Shown here: piece by piece, positions 52,204-64,000 of the stretch
Position numbering within the stretch: position 1 is the first letter of the stretch
Layout: every line of letters begins with the position of its first letter
From: Frigoribacterium sp. VKM Ac-2836
GTDB lineage: Bacteria > Actinomycetota > Actinomycetes > Actinomycetales > Microbacteriaceae
Length of the DNA stretch: 64,000 nucleotides
Direction: 5' to 3'
NCBI RefSeq assembly: GCF_013248995.1
Contig: NZ_JABRPK010000001.1
Location: 992,001 to 1,056,000, forward strand
Translations under genes and position numbers: made by a program
The notes under the pieces: model-generated
Told to the model about the DNA's origin: nothing
The model's database searches: none
The model's input: only the letters and a program-made list of their open reading frames with translations

Positions 52204-52950
52204 ATGTGCACCGTCGTCGTCGCCGTCCAACCGGGCGCGCCCTGGCCCGTCGTCTTCCTGGGGCTCCGTGACGAGTCACCCGAGCGCGCCTGGGACGAGC
52301 CGGGCCCCTGGTGGCCGGACCTCGGTCAGCGGGTGACCGGGGTGCACGATCGTGAGGGGGGCGGCGCGTGGTTGGCGACCGCCCGGGGCCCGAGCCGTGC
52401 GAGCGTCGTGCTGAACCGTCACGAGACGCTCGCGCCGCCTCCCGGCGGATGGACCACCCGCGGCGTCCTGCCTCTGAAGGCGTCCGCCGACGGCGTCCTG
52501 CCGGCCGGGCCGCAGACGACCCGCACCTTCAACCTGCTCACCGCGGACGCAGGAGGCGCGGTGCACTCCGTGTGGGACGGCAGCGTCACCGAGACGGCCC
52601 GGCTCGCTCCCGGGGTGCACCTGCTGACGCACGCCGCCCCCGACGACCGGTCCGTGCCCCGTGTCGACCGTTGGCTCCCTCGGTTCCGCGACGTCGCGCC
52701 TCCGACGGGTCCCCTTCCGACGGCGGCCGAGGGCGAGGGCAGCTGGACACCGTGGCTCGACCTGTTGCGGGAGAGCAGCGCCCTGCCACCGGAGGACGAC
52801 GACGCGCTCGTCCGAGCCGACCTGGTCGACGGGCATCTCTTCCGGTCGCTGTCGCTCAGCACCGTCGCCGTCTCGGCCGACGACGTGTCCCACCGGCACA
52901 TGCGTCTCGACCGCGCGCCTTCGGTCGCCGAGGCGATCGCACGACGCTGA
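52204..52950 (+). CDS. NRDE/TANGO2 family protein
   Basis: 248 residues. Begins MCTVVVAV with Cys2, the conserved first residue after Met of this Ntn-like family. FLGLRDESPERAWD is the NRDE-like motif (Leu for Asn), and GGGAWLATA and VLNRHETLAPP follow. Homologues include human TANGO2 and fungal/bacterial proteins of unknown enzymatic activity, possibly in lipid or haem metabolism. GAGGA before the ATG and a -10-like TAGCGT at 52125-52130 support a separate promoter. It diverges from coaBC. Confidence 0.85.
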   Translation: MCTVVVAVQPGAPWPVVFLGLRDESPERAWDEPGPWWPDLGQRVTGVHDREGGGAWLATARGPSRASVVLNRHETLAPPPGGWTTRGVLPLKASADGVLPAGPQTTRTFNLLTADAGGAVHSVWDGSVTETARLAPGVHLLTHAAPDDRSVPRVDRWLPRFRDVAPPTGPLPTAAEGEGSWTPWLDLLRESSALPPEDDDALVRADLVDGHLFRSLSLSTVAVSADDVSHRHMRLDRAPSVAEAIARR

Positions 52951-53015
52951 CGCCCCGCCCCGAGGGTCGACACGTCACGCGAAGTCATCGGGAATCAGGC
53001 CCGCCCCCGCGGCGT

Positions 53016-53021
53016 TAGTGT
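53016..53021 (+). promoter_or_regulatory. Candidate -10 for the amino-acid ABC operon
   Basis: TAGTGT 44 bases before the GTG start of the binding protein. No terminator is visible after the upstream gene, so read-through is possible. Confidence 0.35.
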
Positions 53022-53064
53022 CGGGAGGCTCGTCCGACCCCCGAGCCGCAGCAAAGGAACCCTC

Positions 53065-53925
53065 GTGAAGATCACCGCCGTCCGCACCGTCCGTCGCCTC
53101 GCCTCCGTCGGCGTCATCGCCGCCGCCGCCGTCGCCCTGGCCGCCTGCGCGCCCGCCTCCACCGACGGGGTGGTCCAGTCCACCGGCAGCGCGACCGCCG
53201 ACACGAGCGCTGCGAAGAGCCTCTCCGACATCCAGGCGGCGGGCGAGATCGTCATCGGGACCGAGGGCACCTACCAGCCCTTCACGTACCACGAGGGTGG
53301 CGCGGGCGCGCTGACCGGCTACGACGTCGACGTCGCCACGGTCGTCGCCGAGAAGCTCGGCGTCACCCCGACCTTCGAGGAGACTCAGTTCGACGCCCTG
53401 CTCGCCGGACTCACCGCAGGCCGCTTCGACCTCGTCGCGAACCAGATCTCGATCACCGACGAGCGCGAGGCGACGTACGACTTCTCGATCCCCTACACGG
53501 TCAGCCGCGGTGTCGTGATCACGCCCGCCGACAACACCGACATCACCTCGCTCGCCGACCTGGAGGGCAAGACGACGGCCCAGTCGCAGTCGAGCAACTT
53601 CTACACGACCGCCAAGGACGCGGGCGCCGACGTCCAGGTCGTCGACGGCTGGGCCCAGTCGGTCGCGCTGCTCGAGCAGGGCCGCATCGACGCGACGGTC
53701 AACGACGAGCTGACCTTCCTCGACTACGTCAAGACCAACCCCGACCAGGCCGCCGGCATCAAGATCGCGGCGACCACCGACGACGTCTCGCGTTCGGCCC
53801 TGGTCACCACGAAGGGCAGCGACGACCTCGTGTCGGCCATCGATGACGCCCTCGCCGAGCTGAAGGCCGACGGCACGCTGGCGACGATCAGCGAGAAGTA
53901 CTTCGGCCAGGACGTCAGCGAGTAG
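53065..53925 (+). CDS. Amino-acid ABC transporter substrate-binding lipoprotein
   Basis: 286 residues. The N-terminus is a lipoprotein signal peptide with lipobox ALAAC (Cys about residue 28). The mature part is a periplasmic-binding-protein-3 fold: GEIVIGTEGTYQPFTYHE, GYDVDVATVVAEKLG, FDALLAGLTAGRFDLVANQI, YTVSRGVVI and ALAELKADGTLATISEKYFG. This is the polar amino-acid (cystine/glutamine/basic) binding type. GTG start with AAAGGAAC. It is the first gene of a three-gene operon with its permease and ATPase immediately downstream. The exact ligand cannot be told; a cystine or general L-amino-acid role is most likely for this subgroup. Confidence 0.92.
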   Translation: MKITAVRTVRRLASVGVIAAAAVALAACAPASTDGVVQSTGSATADTSAAKSLSDIQAAGEIVIGTEGTYQPFTYHEGGAGALTGYDVDVATVVAEKLGVTPTFEETQFDALLAGLTAGRFDLVANQISITDEREATYDFSIPYTVSRGVVITPADNTDITSLADLEGKTTAQSQSSNFYTTAKDAGADVQVVDGWAQSVALLEQGRIDATVNDELTFLDYVKTNPDQAAGIKIAATTDDVSRSALVTTKGSDDLVSAIDDALAELKADGTLATISEKYFGQDVSE

Positions 53926-53927
53926 GC

Positions 53928-54593
53928 GTGCAGTCCTCCCTCGACCTCTTCTGGCGGTCGCTCTGGCCGATCGTGTCGGGGGCGCTCGTGGCGTCGATCC
54001 CGCTCGCCTTCGCGTCGATGGCGATCGGCCTGGTCATCGCGATCGTCATCGCGCTGATGCGGCTGTCGGGTCGGACGGTGCTCGCGGGCATCGCCCGGGT
54101 GTACATCTCGATCATCCGGGGCACACCTCTGCTCGTTCAGCTCTTCGTGGTCTTCTACGGTCTGCCTTCGATCGGCGTCAAGCTCGATCCCTGGCCGAGC
54201 GCGATCATCGCGTTCTCGTTGAACGTCGGCGGGTACGCGGCCGAGGTCATCCGGGCCGCGATCCTCTCGGTGCCCAAGGGCCAGTGGGAGGCCGCCCACA
54301 CGATCGGCATGTCGCGGGGGCTCGCCCTGCGGCGCATCATCCTTCCGCAGGCCGCCCGGGTCTCGGTACCGCCACTCTCGAACACCTTCATCAGCCTGGT
54401 CAAGGACACCTCGTTGGCGAGCGTCATCCTCGTCGTCGAACTGTTCCGTCAGGCGCAGCAGATCGCGACCGTCTCGAACCAGTTCCTGCTGATCTACCTC
54501 GAGGCCGCCCTGGTCTACTGGGTCATCTGCCTCATCCTGTCGTTCGGGCAGGACGCCCTCGAGAAGAGATTGGACCGCCACGTTGCCCGCTGA
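53928..54593 (+). CDS. Amino-acid ABC transporter permease
   Basis: 221 residues, about five helices. HisM/GlnP-type motifs: YISIIRGTPLLVQLFVVFYGLP, the EAA loop (EAAHTIGMSRGLALRRIILPQAARVSVPPLSNTF read in shorter pieces, ATPase contact), and LVKDTSLASVILVVEL. It forms the membrane channel with the preceding lipoprotein and following ATPase. GTG start 2 bases after the upstream stop; the end overlaps the ATPase start by 11 bases, so the three genes are translationally coupled. Confidence 0.93.
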   Translation: MQSSLDLFWRSLWPIVSGALVASIPLAFASMAIGLVIAIVIALMRLSGRTVLAGIARVYISIIRGTPLLVQLFVVFYGLPSIGVKLDPWPSAIIAFSLNVGGYAAEVIRAAILSVPKGQWEAAHTIGMSRGLALRRIILPQAARVSVPPLSNTFISLVKDTSLASVILVVELFRQAQQIATVSNQFLLIYLEAALVYWVICLILSFGQDALEKRLDRHVAR

Positions 54594-55386
54594 CGTCACC
54601 CCGCCCCGGCACACCGGCGCGACCGATGCGCCCGTGCTGACCGTCCGCGGCCTGCACAAGGCGTTCGGCGCGAACGAGGTGCTGCGCGGCATCGACCTCG
54701 AGGTCCGCCGGGGACGCGTCGTCGCCATCATCGGGCCCTCGGGGTCGGGCAAGACGACCGTGCTGCGGTCGCTGAACAGCCTCGAGGTGCCCGACGGGGG
54801 AGTCGTCACGCTCTCCGACGGTCGATCGATCGACTTCGGCGGCAAGGTCGGCAAGCGCGACCTGCTCGCGCTGCGCGACCGGTCGTCGATGGTGTTCCAG
54901 CACTTCAACCTGTTCCCGCACCTCACGGTGCTGCAGAACGTGGTCGAGGGGCCCGTCCGCGTCCAGGGCCGCGATCCGAAGGAGGCGCGGGCCGAGGCCG
55001 AGGCGCTCCTCGCGAGGGTGGGACTCGCCGAGAAGGCCGACGCCTACCCCTCCGAGCTCTCGGGCGGGCAGCAGCAGCGCGTGGGCATCGTGCGTGCGCT
55101 CGCGCTGCGGCCCGAGCTGCTGCTCTTCGACGAGCCGACCTCCGCACTCGACCCCGAACTGGTCGGCGACGTCCTCACGGTCGTGAAAGAGCTGGCCGAC
55201 GAGGGCTGGACGATGATCGTCGTCACCCACGAGCTCGAGTTCGCCCGCCGGGTGGCCGACGAGCTGCTCTTCATGGACGCCGGGGTGGTCGTCGAGCGCG
55301 GTCGACCCGCCGACGTGTTGACGAGACCGCGCGAGGCCCGCACACAGCAGTTCCTCCGGCGCGTGCTCAAGCCGCTCGACGACTGA
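54583..55386 (+). CDS. Amino-acid ABC transporter ATP-binding protein
   Basis: 267 residues. Walker A GPSGSGKTTVL, Q-loop VFQHFNLFPHLTV, signature LSGGQQQRV, Walker B LLLFDEPTSALD and switch His in VVTHELEFAR. Completes a polar amino-acid importer. Unusual TTG start inside the end of the permease gene. The N-terminal 20 residues are a Pro/Thr/Asp tail outside the fold. A hairpin of the GGAGGCGCGG family lies behind the gene. Confidence 0.93.
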   Translation: MPADVTPPRHTGATDAPVLTVRGLHKAFGANEVLRGIDLEVRRGRVVAIIGPSGSGKTTVLRSLNSLEVPDGGVVTLSDGRSIDFGGKVGKRDLLALRDRSSMVFQHFNLFPHLTVLQNVVEGPVRVQGRDPKEARAEAEALLARVGLAEKADAYPSELSGGQQQRVGIVRALALRPELLLFDEPTSALDPELVGDVLTVVKELADEGWTMIVVTHELEFARRVADELLFMDAGVVVERGRPADVLTRPREARTQQFLRRVLKPLDD

Positions 55387-55407
55387 CGGACGACCAGACG
55401 GCGCGAC

Positions 55408-55448
55408 GACCCGCGCCTCCTCGTCCATCGGGCCGGGAGGCACGGGTC
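55408..55448. repeat. Inverted GACCCGCGCCTCC / GGAGGCACGGGTC element
   Basis: 13-bp arms with one mismatch and a 15-base loop, made of the window's dispersed GGAGGCGCGG motif. It sits between converging genes (ABC ATPase and the MetE-like gene) and may also terminate them. Confidence 0.55.
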
Positions 55449-55465
55449 GCCGTCATCGCGGGCGC

Positions 55466-58666
<3,201 letters not shown>

Positions 58667-58767
58667 ACGGTCCCGAGTCCCGTCGCCCTGGCTCCCGGCC
58701 GCCGACCGGACGAGCATCGGTCGACGGCTAAAGTGGTCTCCGCCCCTCGACGATAGGAACCACCGCC

Positions 58768-60798
58768 GTGTCCGACCAGACCGACCTCGACCCGACCGCC
58801 TCCCCAGCCCCGTCCGGCCCCGCTGCCGTCGAGGCCACCGAGACGACGACCGGGTTCGAACTGTTCACCGACAAGGCGGTCGTCGCCGTGCGCGTGGCCG
58901 GTGAACTGCGTGACCTCGCGACCGAGCTGCAGGCGGGCGACGTGGCCGAGCCGGTCACGGTCGACTCGCCCGACGGGCTCGCGATCCTCCGCCACTCGGC
59001 GGCGCACGTCATGGCCCAGGCCGTCCAGCAGATCAACCCCGAGGCCAAGCTCGGCATCGGGCCGCCCGTCACCGACGGCTTCTACTACGACTTCGACGTC
59101 GCCGAACCCTTCACGCCCGACGACCTCAAGGCGATCGAAAAGGGCATGGAGCGCATCATCCGACAGGGCCAGCGCTTCCGTCGCCGCGTCGTGAGCGAGG
59201 ACGAGGCCCGTGAACTGCTCGCCCACGAGCCGTTCAAGCTCGAGTTGATCGGGCTCAAGGGCGGTTCGGCCGACGACCTCGGTGCGGACGGCGAGTCGGT
59301 CGAGGTCGGCGGCGCCGAGCTCACGGTCTACGACAACCTCGACCCCAAGACCGGTGAGGTGGTCTGGTTCGACCTCTGCCGCGGTCCCCACGTACCCAGC
59401 ACGCGCCTCCTCGGCAACGCCACGAAGCTCATGCGCGTGGCGGCCGCCTACTGGCGCGGTTCCGAGAAGAACCCCCAGTTGCAGCGGATCTACGGCACGG
59501 CCTGGCCCACCAAGGACGATCTGCGCGCCTATCAGGCCCGGCTCGAGGAAGCCGCCAAGCGTGACCACCGCAAGCTCGGCGCCGAACTCGACCTCTTCTC
59601 CTTCCCCGACGAGATCGGCTCGGGCCTGGCGATTTTCCACCCCAAGGGCGGCATCATCCGCCGCCAGATGGAGGACTACTCGCGCGAGCGGCACGAGAAG
59701 GCCGGCTACGAGTTCGTCTACACGCCGCACATCACCAAGGCGGCCCTGTTCGAGACCTCGGGTCACCTCGGTTGGTACAAAGACGGCATGTTCCCGGCGA
59801 TGCACCTCGACGAGGCACGCAACGACGAGGGCGAGATCACCCGTCAGGGTGCGGACTACTACCTCAAGCCGATGAACTGCCCGATGCACATCCTGGCCTA
59901 CCGGTCGTCTGCCAAGTCCTACCGAGACCTGCCCCAGCGCCTGTTCGAGTTCGGCACGGTGTACCGCAACGAGAAGTCCGGTGTCATCCACGGCCTCACC
60001 CGTGTGCGCGGCATGACCCAGGACGACGCCCACATCTTCACGACACGCGACGACATGGCCGCCGAGCTGAAGGGCACGCTCGACTTCGTGCTCAGCCTGC
60101 TGCGCGACTACGGCCTCGACGACTTCTACCTCGAGCTGTCCACGAAGGACCCCGAGAAGTACGTCGGTGACGACGCCACCTGGGACGAGGCGACGGCGAC
60201 ACTGCGACAGGTGGCCGAAGAGACCGGGCTCGAACTCGTGCCCGACCCGGCCGGTGCGGCGTTCTACGGGCCGAAGATCTCGGTCCAGGCACGTGACGCG
60301 ATCGGTCGCACCTGGCAGATGTCCACCGTCCAGCTCGACTTCAACCTGCCGGAGCGATTCGACCTCGAGTACACGGCGGCCGACGGGTCGCGGCAGCGAC
60401 CGGTCATGATCCACCGGGCACTGTTCGGCTCGATCGAGCGGTTCTTCGGTGTGCTCACGGAGCACTACGCGGGGGCGTTCCCCGTCTGGCTGGCCCCCGT
60501 GCAGGTCGTGGCGATCCCCGTCGCCGACGAGTACGGCGACTACCTCGACGACGTCGTCGCGCGCCTCCGCGAGGTCGGGGTGCGAGCCCAGGTCGACCAC
60601 AGTGACGACCGCATGCCCAAGAAGATCCGCACGCACACCAAGGCCAAGGTGCCGTTCCAGCTCATCGCCGGAGAAGACGACCGGGCGGCCGGCGCGGTCA
60701 GTTTCCGCTACCGCGACGGGTCGCAAGAGAACGGTGTGCCCCTCGACGAGGCGATCGCCAAGATCGTCACGGCCATCGAGACCAAGGTCCAGGTCTGA
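58768..60798 (+). CDS. thrS: Threonyl-tRNA synthetase
   Basis: Class II synthetase, 676 residues. An acidic/Thr-rich N-terminal extension (about 25 residues) precedes the TGS domain. The editing domain has [11 protein letters not shown] and [10 protein letters not shown]. The catalytic core has [13 protein letters not shown] with the zinc-binding Cys (motif-2 area), [17 protein letters not shown] and, in the C-terminal half, [14 protein letters not shown] (motif 3). The anticodon-binding domain has [16 protein letters not shown] start with weak ribosome site GATAGGAA. It forms a unit with the HIT gene two bases downstream. Confidence 0.97.
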   Translation: MSDQTDLDPTASPAPSGPAAVEATETTTGFELFTDKAVVAVRVAGELRDLATELQAGDVAEPVTVDSPDGLAILRHSAAHVMAQAVQQINPEAKLGIGPPVTDGFYYDFDVAEPFTPDDLKAIEKGMERIIRQGQRFRRRVVSEDEARELLAHEPFKLELIGLKGGSADDLGADGESVEVGGAELTVYDNLDPKTGEVVWFDLCRGPHVPSTRLLGNATKLMRVAAAYWRGSEKNPQLQRIYGTAWPTKDDLRAYQARLEEAAKRDHRKLGAELDLFSFPDEIGSGLAIFHPKGGIIRRQMEDYSRERHEKAGYEFVYTPHITKAALFETSGHLGWYKDGMFPAMHLDEARNDEGEITRQGADYYLKPMNCPMHILAYRSSAKSYRDLPQRLFEFGTVYRNEKSGVIHGLTRVRGMTQDDAHIFTTRDDMAAELKGTLDFVLSLLRDYGLDDFYLELSTKDPEKYVGDDATWDEATATLRQVAEETGLELVPDPAGAAFYGPKISVQARDAIGRTWQMSTVQLDFNLPERFDLEYTAADGSRQRPVMIHRALFGSIERFFGVLTEHYAGAFPVWLAPVQVVAIPVADEYGDYLDDVVARLREVGVRAQVDHSDDRMPKKIRTHTKAKVPFQLIAGEDDRAAGAVSFRYRDGSQENGVPLDEAIAKIVTAIETKVQV

Positions 60799-60800
60799 GG

Positions 60801-61385
60801 GTGGGTGCCGAGGGGACACCGGCCGAGTCGTCCGCCGACTTCGCCGCGGCCCCTGACGCGTTCCAGCGCCTCTGGACTCCGCACCGCGCCGTCTACGTCG
60901 AGGCCGGTCACGATGCCCACGACGATTCCTGCCCCTTCTGCAGTGCGCCGTCGCGGTCGGACGACGAGGCCCTCATCGTGGCGCGGGGCCAGCACGCCTA
61001 CGTGCTGCTCAACCTCTTCCCGTACAACCCCGGACACCTGCTGGTCTGCCCCTACCGGCACGTCTCGACCTACGACCTCGCCACCTCCGACGAGGTCGCC
61101 GAGATGGCGTCCCTGACGCAGATCGCCATGCGGGTCCTCACACGCGTGTCCCACGCGCAGGGGTTCAACATCGGCATGAACCAGGGGCAGGTAGGCGGGG
61201 CGGGGATCGCCGCTCACCTCCACCAGCACGTCGTTCCGCGGTACGGCGGCGACTCGAATTTCTTCCCGATCATCGCGCAGACCAAGGCCGTCACCCACCT
61301 CCTCGGCGACGTCCGGCGCGCGGTCGCCGAGGCGTGGCCGACCGCCGACGCCGATCAGGCCCCGACGGCGTCGCCCTCACCCTGA
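60801..61385 (+). CDS. HIT family nucleotide hydrolase/phosphorylase
   Basis: 194 residues. The N-terminal part contains CPFC (possible zinc site) and [20 protein letters not shown], then [27 protein letters not shown] with the HxHxH triad. It resembles the actinobacterial AP4A phosphorylase/HIT proteins that follow thrS. Cleaves dinucleoside polyphosphates or AMP adducts by family. GTG start two bases after thrS. In mycobacteria pgsA, an acyltransferase and pimA follow it; here pdxS comes next. Confidence 0.9.
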   Translation: MGAEGTPAESSADFAAAPDAFQRLWTPHRAVYVEAGHDAHDDSCPFCSAPSRSDDEALIVARGQHAYVLLNLFPYNPGHLLVCPYRHVSTYDLATSDEVAEMASLTQIAMRVLTRVSHAQGFNIGMNQGQVGGAGIAAHLHQHVVPRYGGDSNFFPIIAQTKAVTHLLGDVRRAVAEAWPTADADQAPTASPSP

Positions 61386-61392
61386 TCGGGCC

Positions 61393-61398
61393 TAAGAT
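61393..61398 (+). promoter_or_regulatory. Candidate -10 of the pdxST promoter
   Basis: TAAGAT, ten bases, then ATG 61409. Slightly long for a leaderless start; the transcript may begin just before the ATG. Confidence 0.4.
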
Positions 61399-61408
61399 GG
61401 GGGCCATC

Positions 61409-62323
61409 ATGAGCGACACGACACCTGCCTCCAGCCCCTCTTCCACCACCGGTTCGAGCCGCGTCAAGCGCGGTCTCGCCGAGATGCTCAAGGGCGGCGT
61501 CATCATGGACGTCGTCAACGTCGAGCAGGCGAAGATCGCCGAAGACGCCGGTGCCGTCGCGGTCATGGCGCTCGAGCGCGTCCCCGCGGACATCCGGTCG
61601 CAGGGGGGCGTGGCCCGCATGAGCGACCCCGACATGATCGACGAGATCGTCGCGGCCGTCTCGATCCCCGTCATGGCGAAGGCCCGCATCGGCCACTTCG
61701 TCGAAGCGCAGATCCTGCAGACCCTCGGTGTCGACTACATCGACGAGTCCGAGGTCCTGAGCCCGGCCGACTACGTGAACCACATCGACAAATGGAACTT
61801 CACCGTCCCCTTCGTCTGTGGCGCCACCAACCTCGGTGAGGCCTTGCGTCGCATCACCGAGGGTGCGGCCATGATCCGCTCCAAGGGTGAGGCCGGCACG
61901 GGCGACGTGTCCGAGGCCACGAAGCACATCCGCACGATCTCGAAAGAGATCGCCCAGTTGCGCGGCCTCAAGGCCGACGAACTCTACGTGGCGGCCAAAG
62001 AGCTGCAGGCTCCCTTCGAACTCGTCAAAGAGATCGCCGAGACCGGCAAACTGCCCGTCGTCCTGTTCACCGCCGGCGGCGTCGCCACGCCCGCCGACGC
62101 AGCCCTCATGATGCAGCTCGGGGCCGACGGCGTGTTCGTCGGCTCGGGCATCTTCAAGTCGGGCAATCCGGCAGAACGTGCCAAGGCGATCGTCAAGGCG
62201 ACCACGTTCTTCGACGACCCCCAGGTCGTCGCCGATGCTTCCCGCGGCCTCGGCGAGGCGATGGTGGGCATCAACGTCCCCGACCTCCCTGCACCGCACC
62301 GCCTCGCCGAGCGTGGCTGGTGA
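61409..62323 (+). CDS. pdxS: Pyridoxal 5'-phosphate synthase, PdxS subunit
   Basis: Synthesises PLP from ribose-5-phosphate, glyceraldehyde-3-phosphate and PdxT-derived ammonia. 304 residues; a TIM barrel with [51 protein letters not shown] and the C-terminal [14 protein letters not shown]. The catalytic Lys of MAKARIGH is present. ATG 61409 selected at the family N-terminus; 25 codons earlier are unsupported. It is followed immediately by pdxT. Confidence 0.97.
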   Translation: MSDTTPASSPSSTTGSSRVKRGLAEMLKGGVIMDVVNVEQAKIAEDAGAVAVMALERVPADIRSQGGVARMSDPDMIDEIVAAVSIPVMAKARIGHFVEAQILQTLGVDYIDESEVLSPADYVNHIDKWNFTVPFVCGATNLGEALRRITEGAAMIRSKGEAGTGDVSEATKHIRTISKEIAQLRGLKADELYVAAKELQAPFELVKEIAETGKLPVVLFTAGGVATPADAALMMQLGADGVFVGSGIFKSGNPAERAKAIVKATTFFDDPQVVADASRGLGEAMVGINVPDLPAPHRLAERGW

Positions 62324-62342
62324 CGCGGCGGCCAGTTCGTCG

Positions 62343-62951
62343 ATGACCTCCGGTCGAGCCCCACGCGTGGGTGTCCTCGCGCTGCAAGGTGATTTCCGCG
62401 AGCACCTGGCCGTCCTCACCTCGCTCGGAGCCGTCGCGGTTCCGGTACGACGTGCGTCCGAGCTCGACGAGATCGACGGGCTCGTGATCCCGGGCGGCGA
62501 GTCGAGCGTCATGGACAAACTCTCACGCACCTTCGACCTGGACGGGCCACTCCGTCGGGCCATCGGCTCGGGGCTGCCCGTCTACGGCACGTGCGCCGGG
62601 CTCATCATGCTGGCCGACCGCATCCTCGACGGCACCCCCGGTCAGCGAAGCCTCGGTGGGCTCGACGTGTCGGTCCGGCGCAACGCCTTCGGCTCGCAGA
62701 CCGACTCCTTCGAGACCGACGTCGAAGTCCCGGTCCTCGACGGTCCGCCGGTACACGCCATCTTCATCCGCGCGCCGGTGGTCGACGAGGTCGGCCCGGC
62801 CGCGACGGCCATCGGTGTCCTCGGCGACGGCCGCGTCGTCGCCGTCGAACAGGGACCGCTGATGGGCACCTCGTTCCACCCCGAGGTCACCGACGACCTC
62901 AGGTTCCACGCGCGTTTCCTCGACAAGGCCCGAGCACGGGCGTCACGGTAG
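62343..62951 (+). CDS. pdxT: Pyridoxal 5'-phosphate synthase, PdxT glutaminase subunit
   Basis: Class I glutaminase feeding ammonia to PdxS. 202 residues. VGVLALQGDFREH at the N-terminus, PGGESSVMDKL, the nucleophile Cys in VYGTCAGLIML, and the His-Glu pair in SFHPEVTDD complete the triad. ATG 62343 fits the family start; a GTG at 62313 overlapping the pdxS stop would add ten residues and cannot be excluded. The intact triad provides a contrast to the GatD homologue in this window, whose Cys and His are lost. Confidence 0.93.
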   Translation: MTSGRAPRVGVLALQGDFREHLAVLTSLGAVAVPVRRASELDEIDGLVIPGGESSVMDKLSRTFDLDGPLRRAIGSGLPVYGTCAGLIMLADRILDGTPGQRSLGGLDVSVRRNAFGSQTDSFETDVEVPVLDGPPVHAIFIRAPVVDEVGPAATAIGVLGDGRVVAVEQGPLMGTSFHPEVTDDLRFHARFLDKARARASR

Positions 62952-62954
62952 ACT
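62949..62954 (+). promoter_or_regulatory. Candidate -10 of the yebC promoter
   Basis: TAGACT, 34 bases before the GTG of yebC and overlapping the pdxT stop. The leader would be about 27 bases and carries AAGGAG. Confidence 0.45.
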
Positions 62955-62988
62955 CGTCGAGATCCACGTCAGCATTTGAAGGAGCACC

Positions 62989-63750
62989 GTGTCCGGGCAT
63001 TCCAAGTGGGCAACGACCAAGCACAAGAAAGCCGTCATCGACAGCCGTCGTGCCAAGTCGTTCGCCAAGCTCATCAAGAACATCGAGGTCGCGGCCAAGC
63101 AGGGTGGGGCCGACATGTCGGGCAACCCGACGCTGGTCGACGCCGTCCAGAAGGCCAAGAAGACCTCGGTCCCCAACGACAACATCGATCGTGCCGTCAA
63201 GCGTGGCGCGGGCCTCAGCGGTGAGAGCGTCGACTACCAGACGATCATGTACGAGGGCTACGGCCCCAATGGTGTCGCCTTGTTGATCGAGTGCCTGACC
63301 GACAACAAGAACCGAGCTGCCGCCAACGTCCGTACCGTGATGTCGCGCAACGGCGGCACCATGGCCGACCCCGGCAGCGTCGCCTACAACTTCAGCCGCA
63401 AGGGTGTCATCGCCGTGATGAAGACCGGCGACCTCACCGAGGACGACGTCCTCACCGCCGTCCTCGATGCCGGTGCCGAAGAGGTCACCGACCGTGGCGA
63501 GGGCTTCGAGATCGTCACCGAGGCGTCCGACCTCGTGCCGGCACGGTTGGCCTTGCAAGAGGCAGGCATCGACTACGACTCGGCCGACATCGAGTTCGTC
63601 CCCGGGCTCAAGATCGAGGTCGACCTCGAGACGGCCCGTAAGGTCTTCCGCCTCATCGACGCGCTCGACGACGACGACGACGTCCAGAACGTCTACGCGA
63701 ACCACGACGTCCCCGCCGAGGTGCAGGCCGCGCTCGACGACGAAGAGTAG
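62989..63750 (+). CDS. YebC/PmpR (TACO1) family protein
   Basis: 253 residues. It starts [20 protein letters not shown], followed by [49 protein letters not shown], and the C-terminal [14 protein letters not shown]. Family members act as transcriptional regulators or, as TACO1 homologues, aid translation through proline-rich stretches. GTG start with AAGGAG. It precedes ruvC, the standard order yebC-ruvCAB. Confidence 0.95.
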   Translation: MSGHSKWATTKHKKAVIDSRRAKSFAKLIKNIEVAAKQGGADMSGNPTLVDAVQKAKKTSVPNDNIDRAVKRGAGLSGESVDYQTIMYEGYGPNGVALLIECLTDNKNRAAANVRTVMSRNGGTMADPGSVAYNFSRKGVIAVMKTGDLTEDDVLTAVLDAGAEEVTDRGEGFEIVTEASDLVPARLALQEAGIDYDSADIEFVPGLKIEVDLETARKVFRLIDALDDDDDVQNVYANHDVPAEVQAALDDEE

Positions 63751-63759
63751 GTCGCGGCG

Positions 63760-64000
63760 GTGACGCTCCGGGTGCTCGGCATCGACCCCGGGCTCACCCG
63801 GTGCGGGGTGGGGGTGGTCGAGGTCGACGCCCACCGTCGAGCGACCCTCGTCGACGTCCAAGTCATCCGGACCGCACCCGACCTGGCCCTCGAGGTGCGT
63901 CTGCTCACCCTCGGACGCGGCATCGAGGCCCTCATCGACACCCATCGGCCCGACGCCATGGCCATCGAGCGCGTCTTCGCCCAGCAGAACGTCCGCAGCG
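63760..64000 (+). CDS. ruvC: Crossover junction endodeoxyribonuclease RuvC (3'-truncated by window)
   Basis: First 80 codons of the Holliday-junction resolvase. VLGIDPGLTRCGVGVVEVD carries the first catalytic Asp, and AIERVFAQQNVRS the catalytic Glu. GTG start; GTCGCGGCG upstream gives no strong ribosome site. The gene runs off the window, and ruvA/ruvB are expected beyond it. Confidence 0.93.
   Translation, partial: MTLRVLGIDPGLTRCGVGVVEVDAHRRATLVDVQVIRTAPDLALEVRLLTLGRGIEALIDTHRPDAMAIERVFAQQNVRS

Noticed and set aside
62313-62342. pdxT start at GTG 62313 overlapping pdxS
   Set aside because: Possible, but ATG 62343 fits the short conserved N-terminus better; kept as an alternative.

Overview
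The window is a gene-dense, high-GC (about 70%) chromosomal segment of an actinobacterium. GTG/TTG starts are frequent, several genes look leaderless, and there are SepH, DUF3710/DUF3159, DUF4193, DUF3000, a SigA with a Lys/Ala-rich N-terminus and GlnR-type nitrogen boxes. No mycolate or mycobacterial arabinan genes are seen. Gene content and order fit Microbacteriaceae best; I cannot fix the genus. I saw no rRNA, phage, insertion sequence or CRISPR array. The first gene (glycosyltransferase) and the last (ruvC) run off the window.

Layout. 1-4.3 kb: a surface-polysaccharide locus (GT2 synthase, membrane-anchored GH26-like hydrolase, UDP-glucose dehydrogenase). 4.5-7.3 kb: glnA with a complete GlnR box, an RDD protein and a DUF4191 protein. 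7.4-13.4 kb: a degenerate kinase-like membrane protein, then 2-oxo-acid dehydrogenase E2, lipoamide dehydrogenase and leucyl aminopeptidase on the minus strand. 13.5-19.4 kb: PAC2 protein, MFS transporter, sigA, and a translationally coupled murT-gatD pair. 19.5-27.5 kb: a small zinc-finger protein, convergent type II topoisomerase genes (parE/parC), a phosphodiesterase, sepH and DUF4193. 27.5-30 kb: DUF3093 and dut-DUF3710-DUF3159. 30-35 kb: aconitase and dxs. 35-40.4 kb: fatty-acid beta-oxidation pair (fadB-like, thiolase), an RNase D-like gene and DUF3000. 40.5-48.3 kb: hydrolase, sseA-sufE-pyrimidine reductase operon, zapE, amtB and a GH13 glucosidase. 48.4-49.1 kb: four tRNA genes (Val-CAC on minus; Gly-GCC, Cys-GCA, Val-GAC on plus). 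49.2-55.4 kb: coaBC-Ser/Thr kinase operon, a TANGO2-like protein and a polar amino-acid ABC transporter. 55.5-64 kb: MetE-like protein, sufS-sufU, thrS-HIT, pdxS-pdxT, yebC and ruvC.

How the genes work together. Central metabolism (E2/E3, aconitase), nitrogen assimilation (glnA and amtB, both with GlnR-type sites), Fe-S and sulfur transfer (sufS/sufU, sseA/sufE), cofactor supply (coaBC, pdxST, dxs) and cell-envelope or division functions (murT/gatD, sepH, zapE, Ser/Thr kinase) are represented.

The most unusual signal is the MurT-GatD pair. The GatD homologue contains no cysteine at all and has lost both the nucleophile Cys (Gly instead) and the catalytic His (Lys instead). Its MurT partner contains no cysteine, so no zinc ribbon, yet keeps its ATP-binding loop. 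Because Microbacteriaceae typically have group-B peptidoglycan, in which the D-Glu alpha-carboxyl carries the cross-bridge instead of an amide, I propose as inference that this pair no longer amidates lipid II and may instead attach the bridge amino acid. Other notable signals are seven probable leaderless promoters, a dispersed GGAGGCGCGG repeat family (13 exact copies), a palindromic operator at the aconitase start site, and a pseudokinase.
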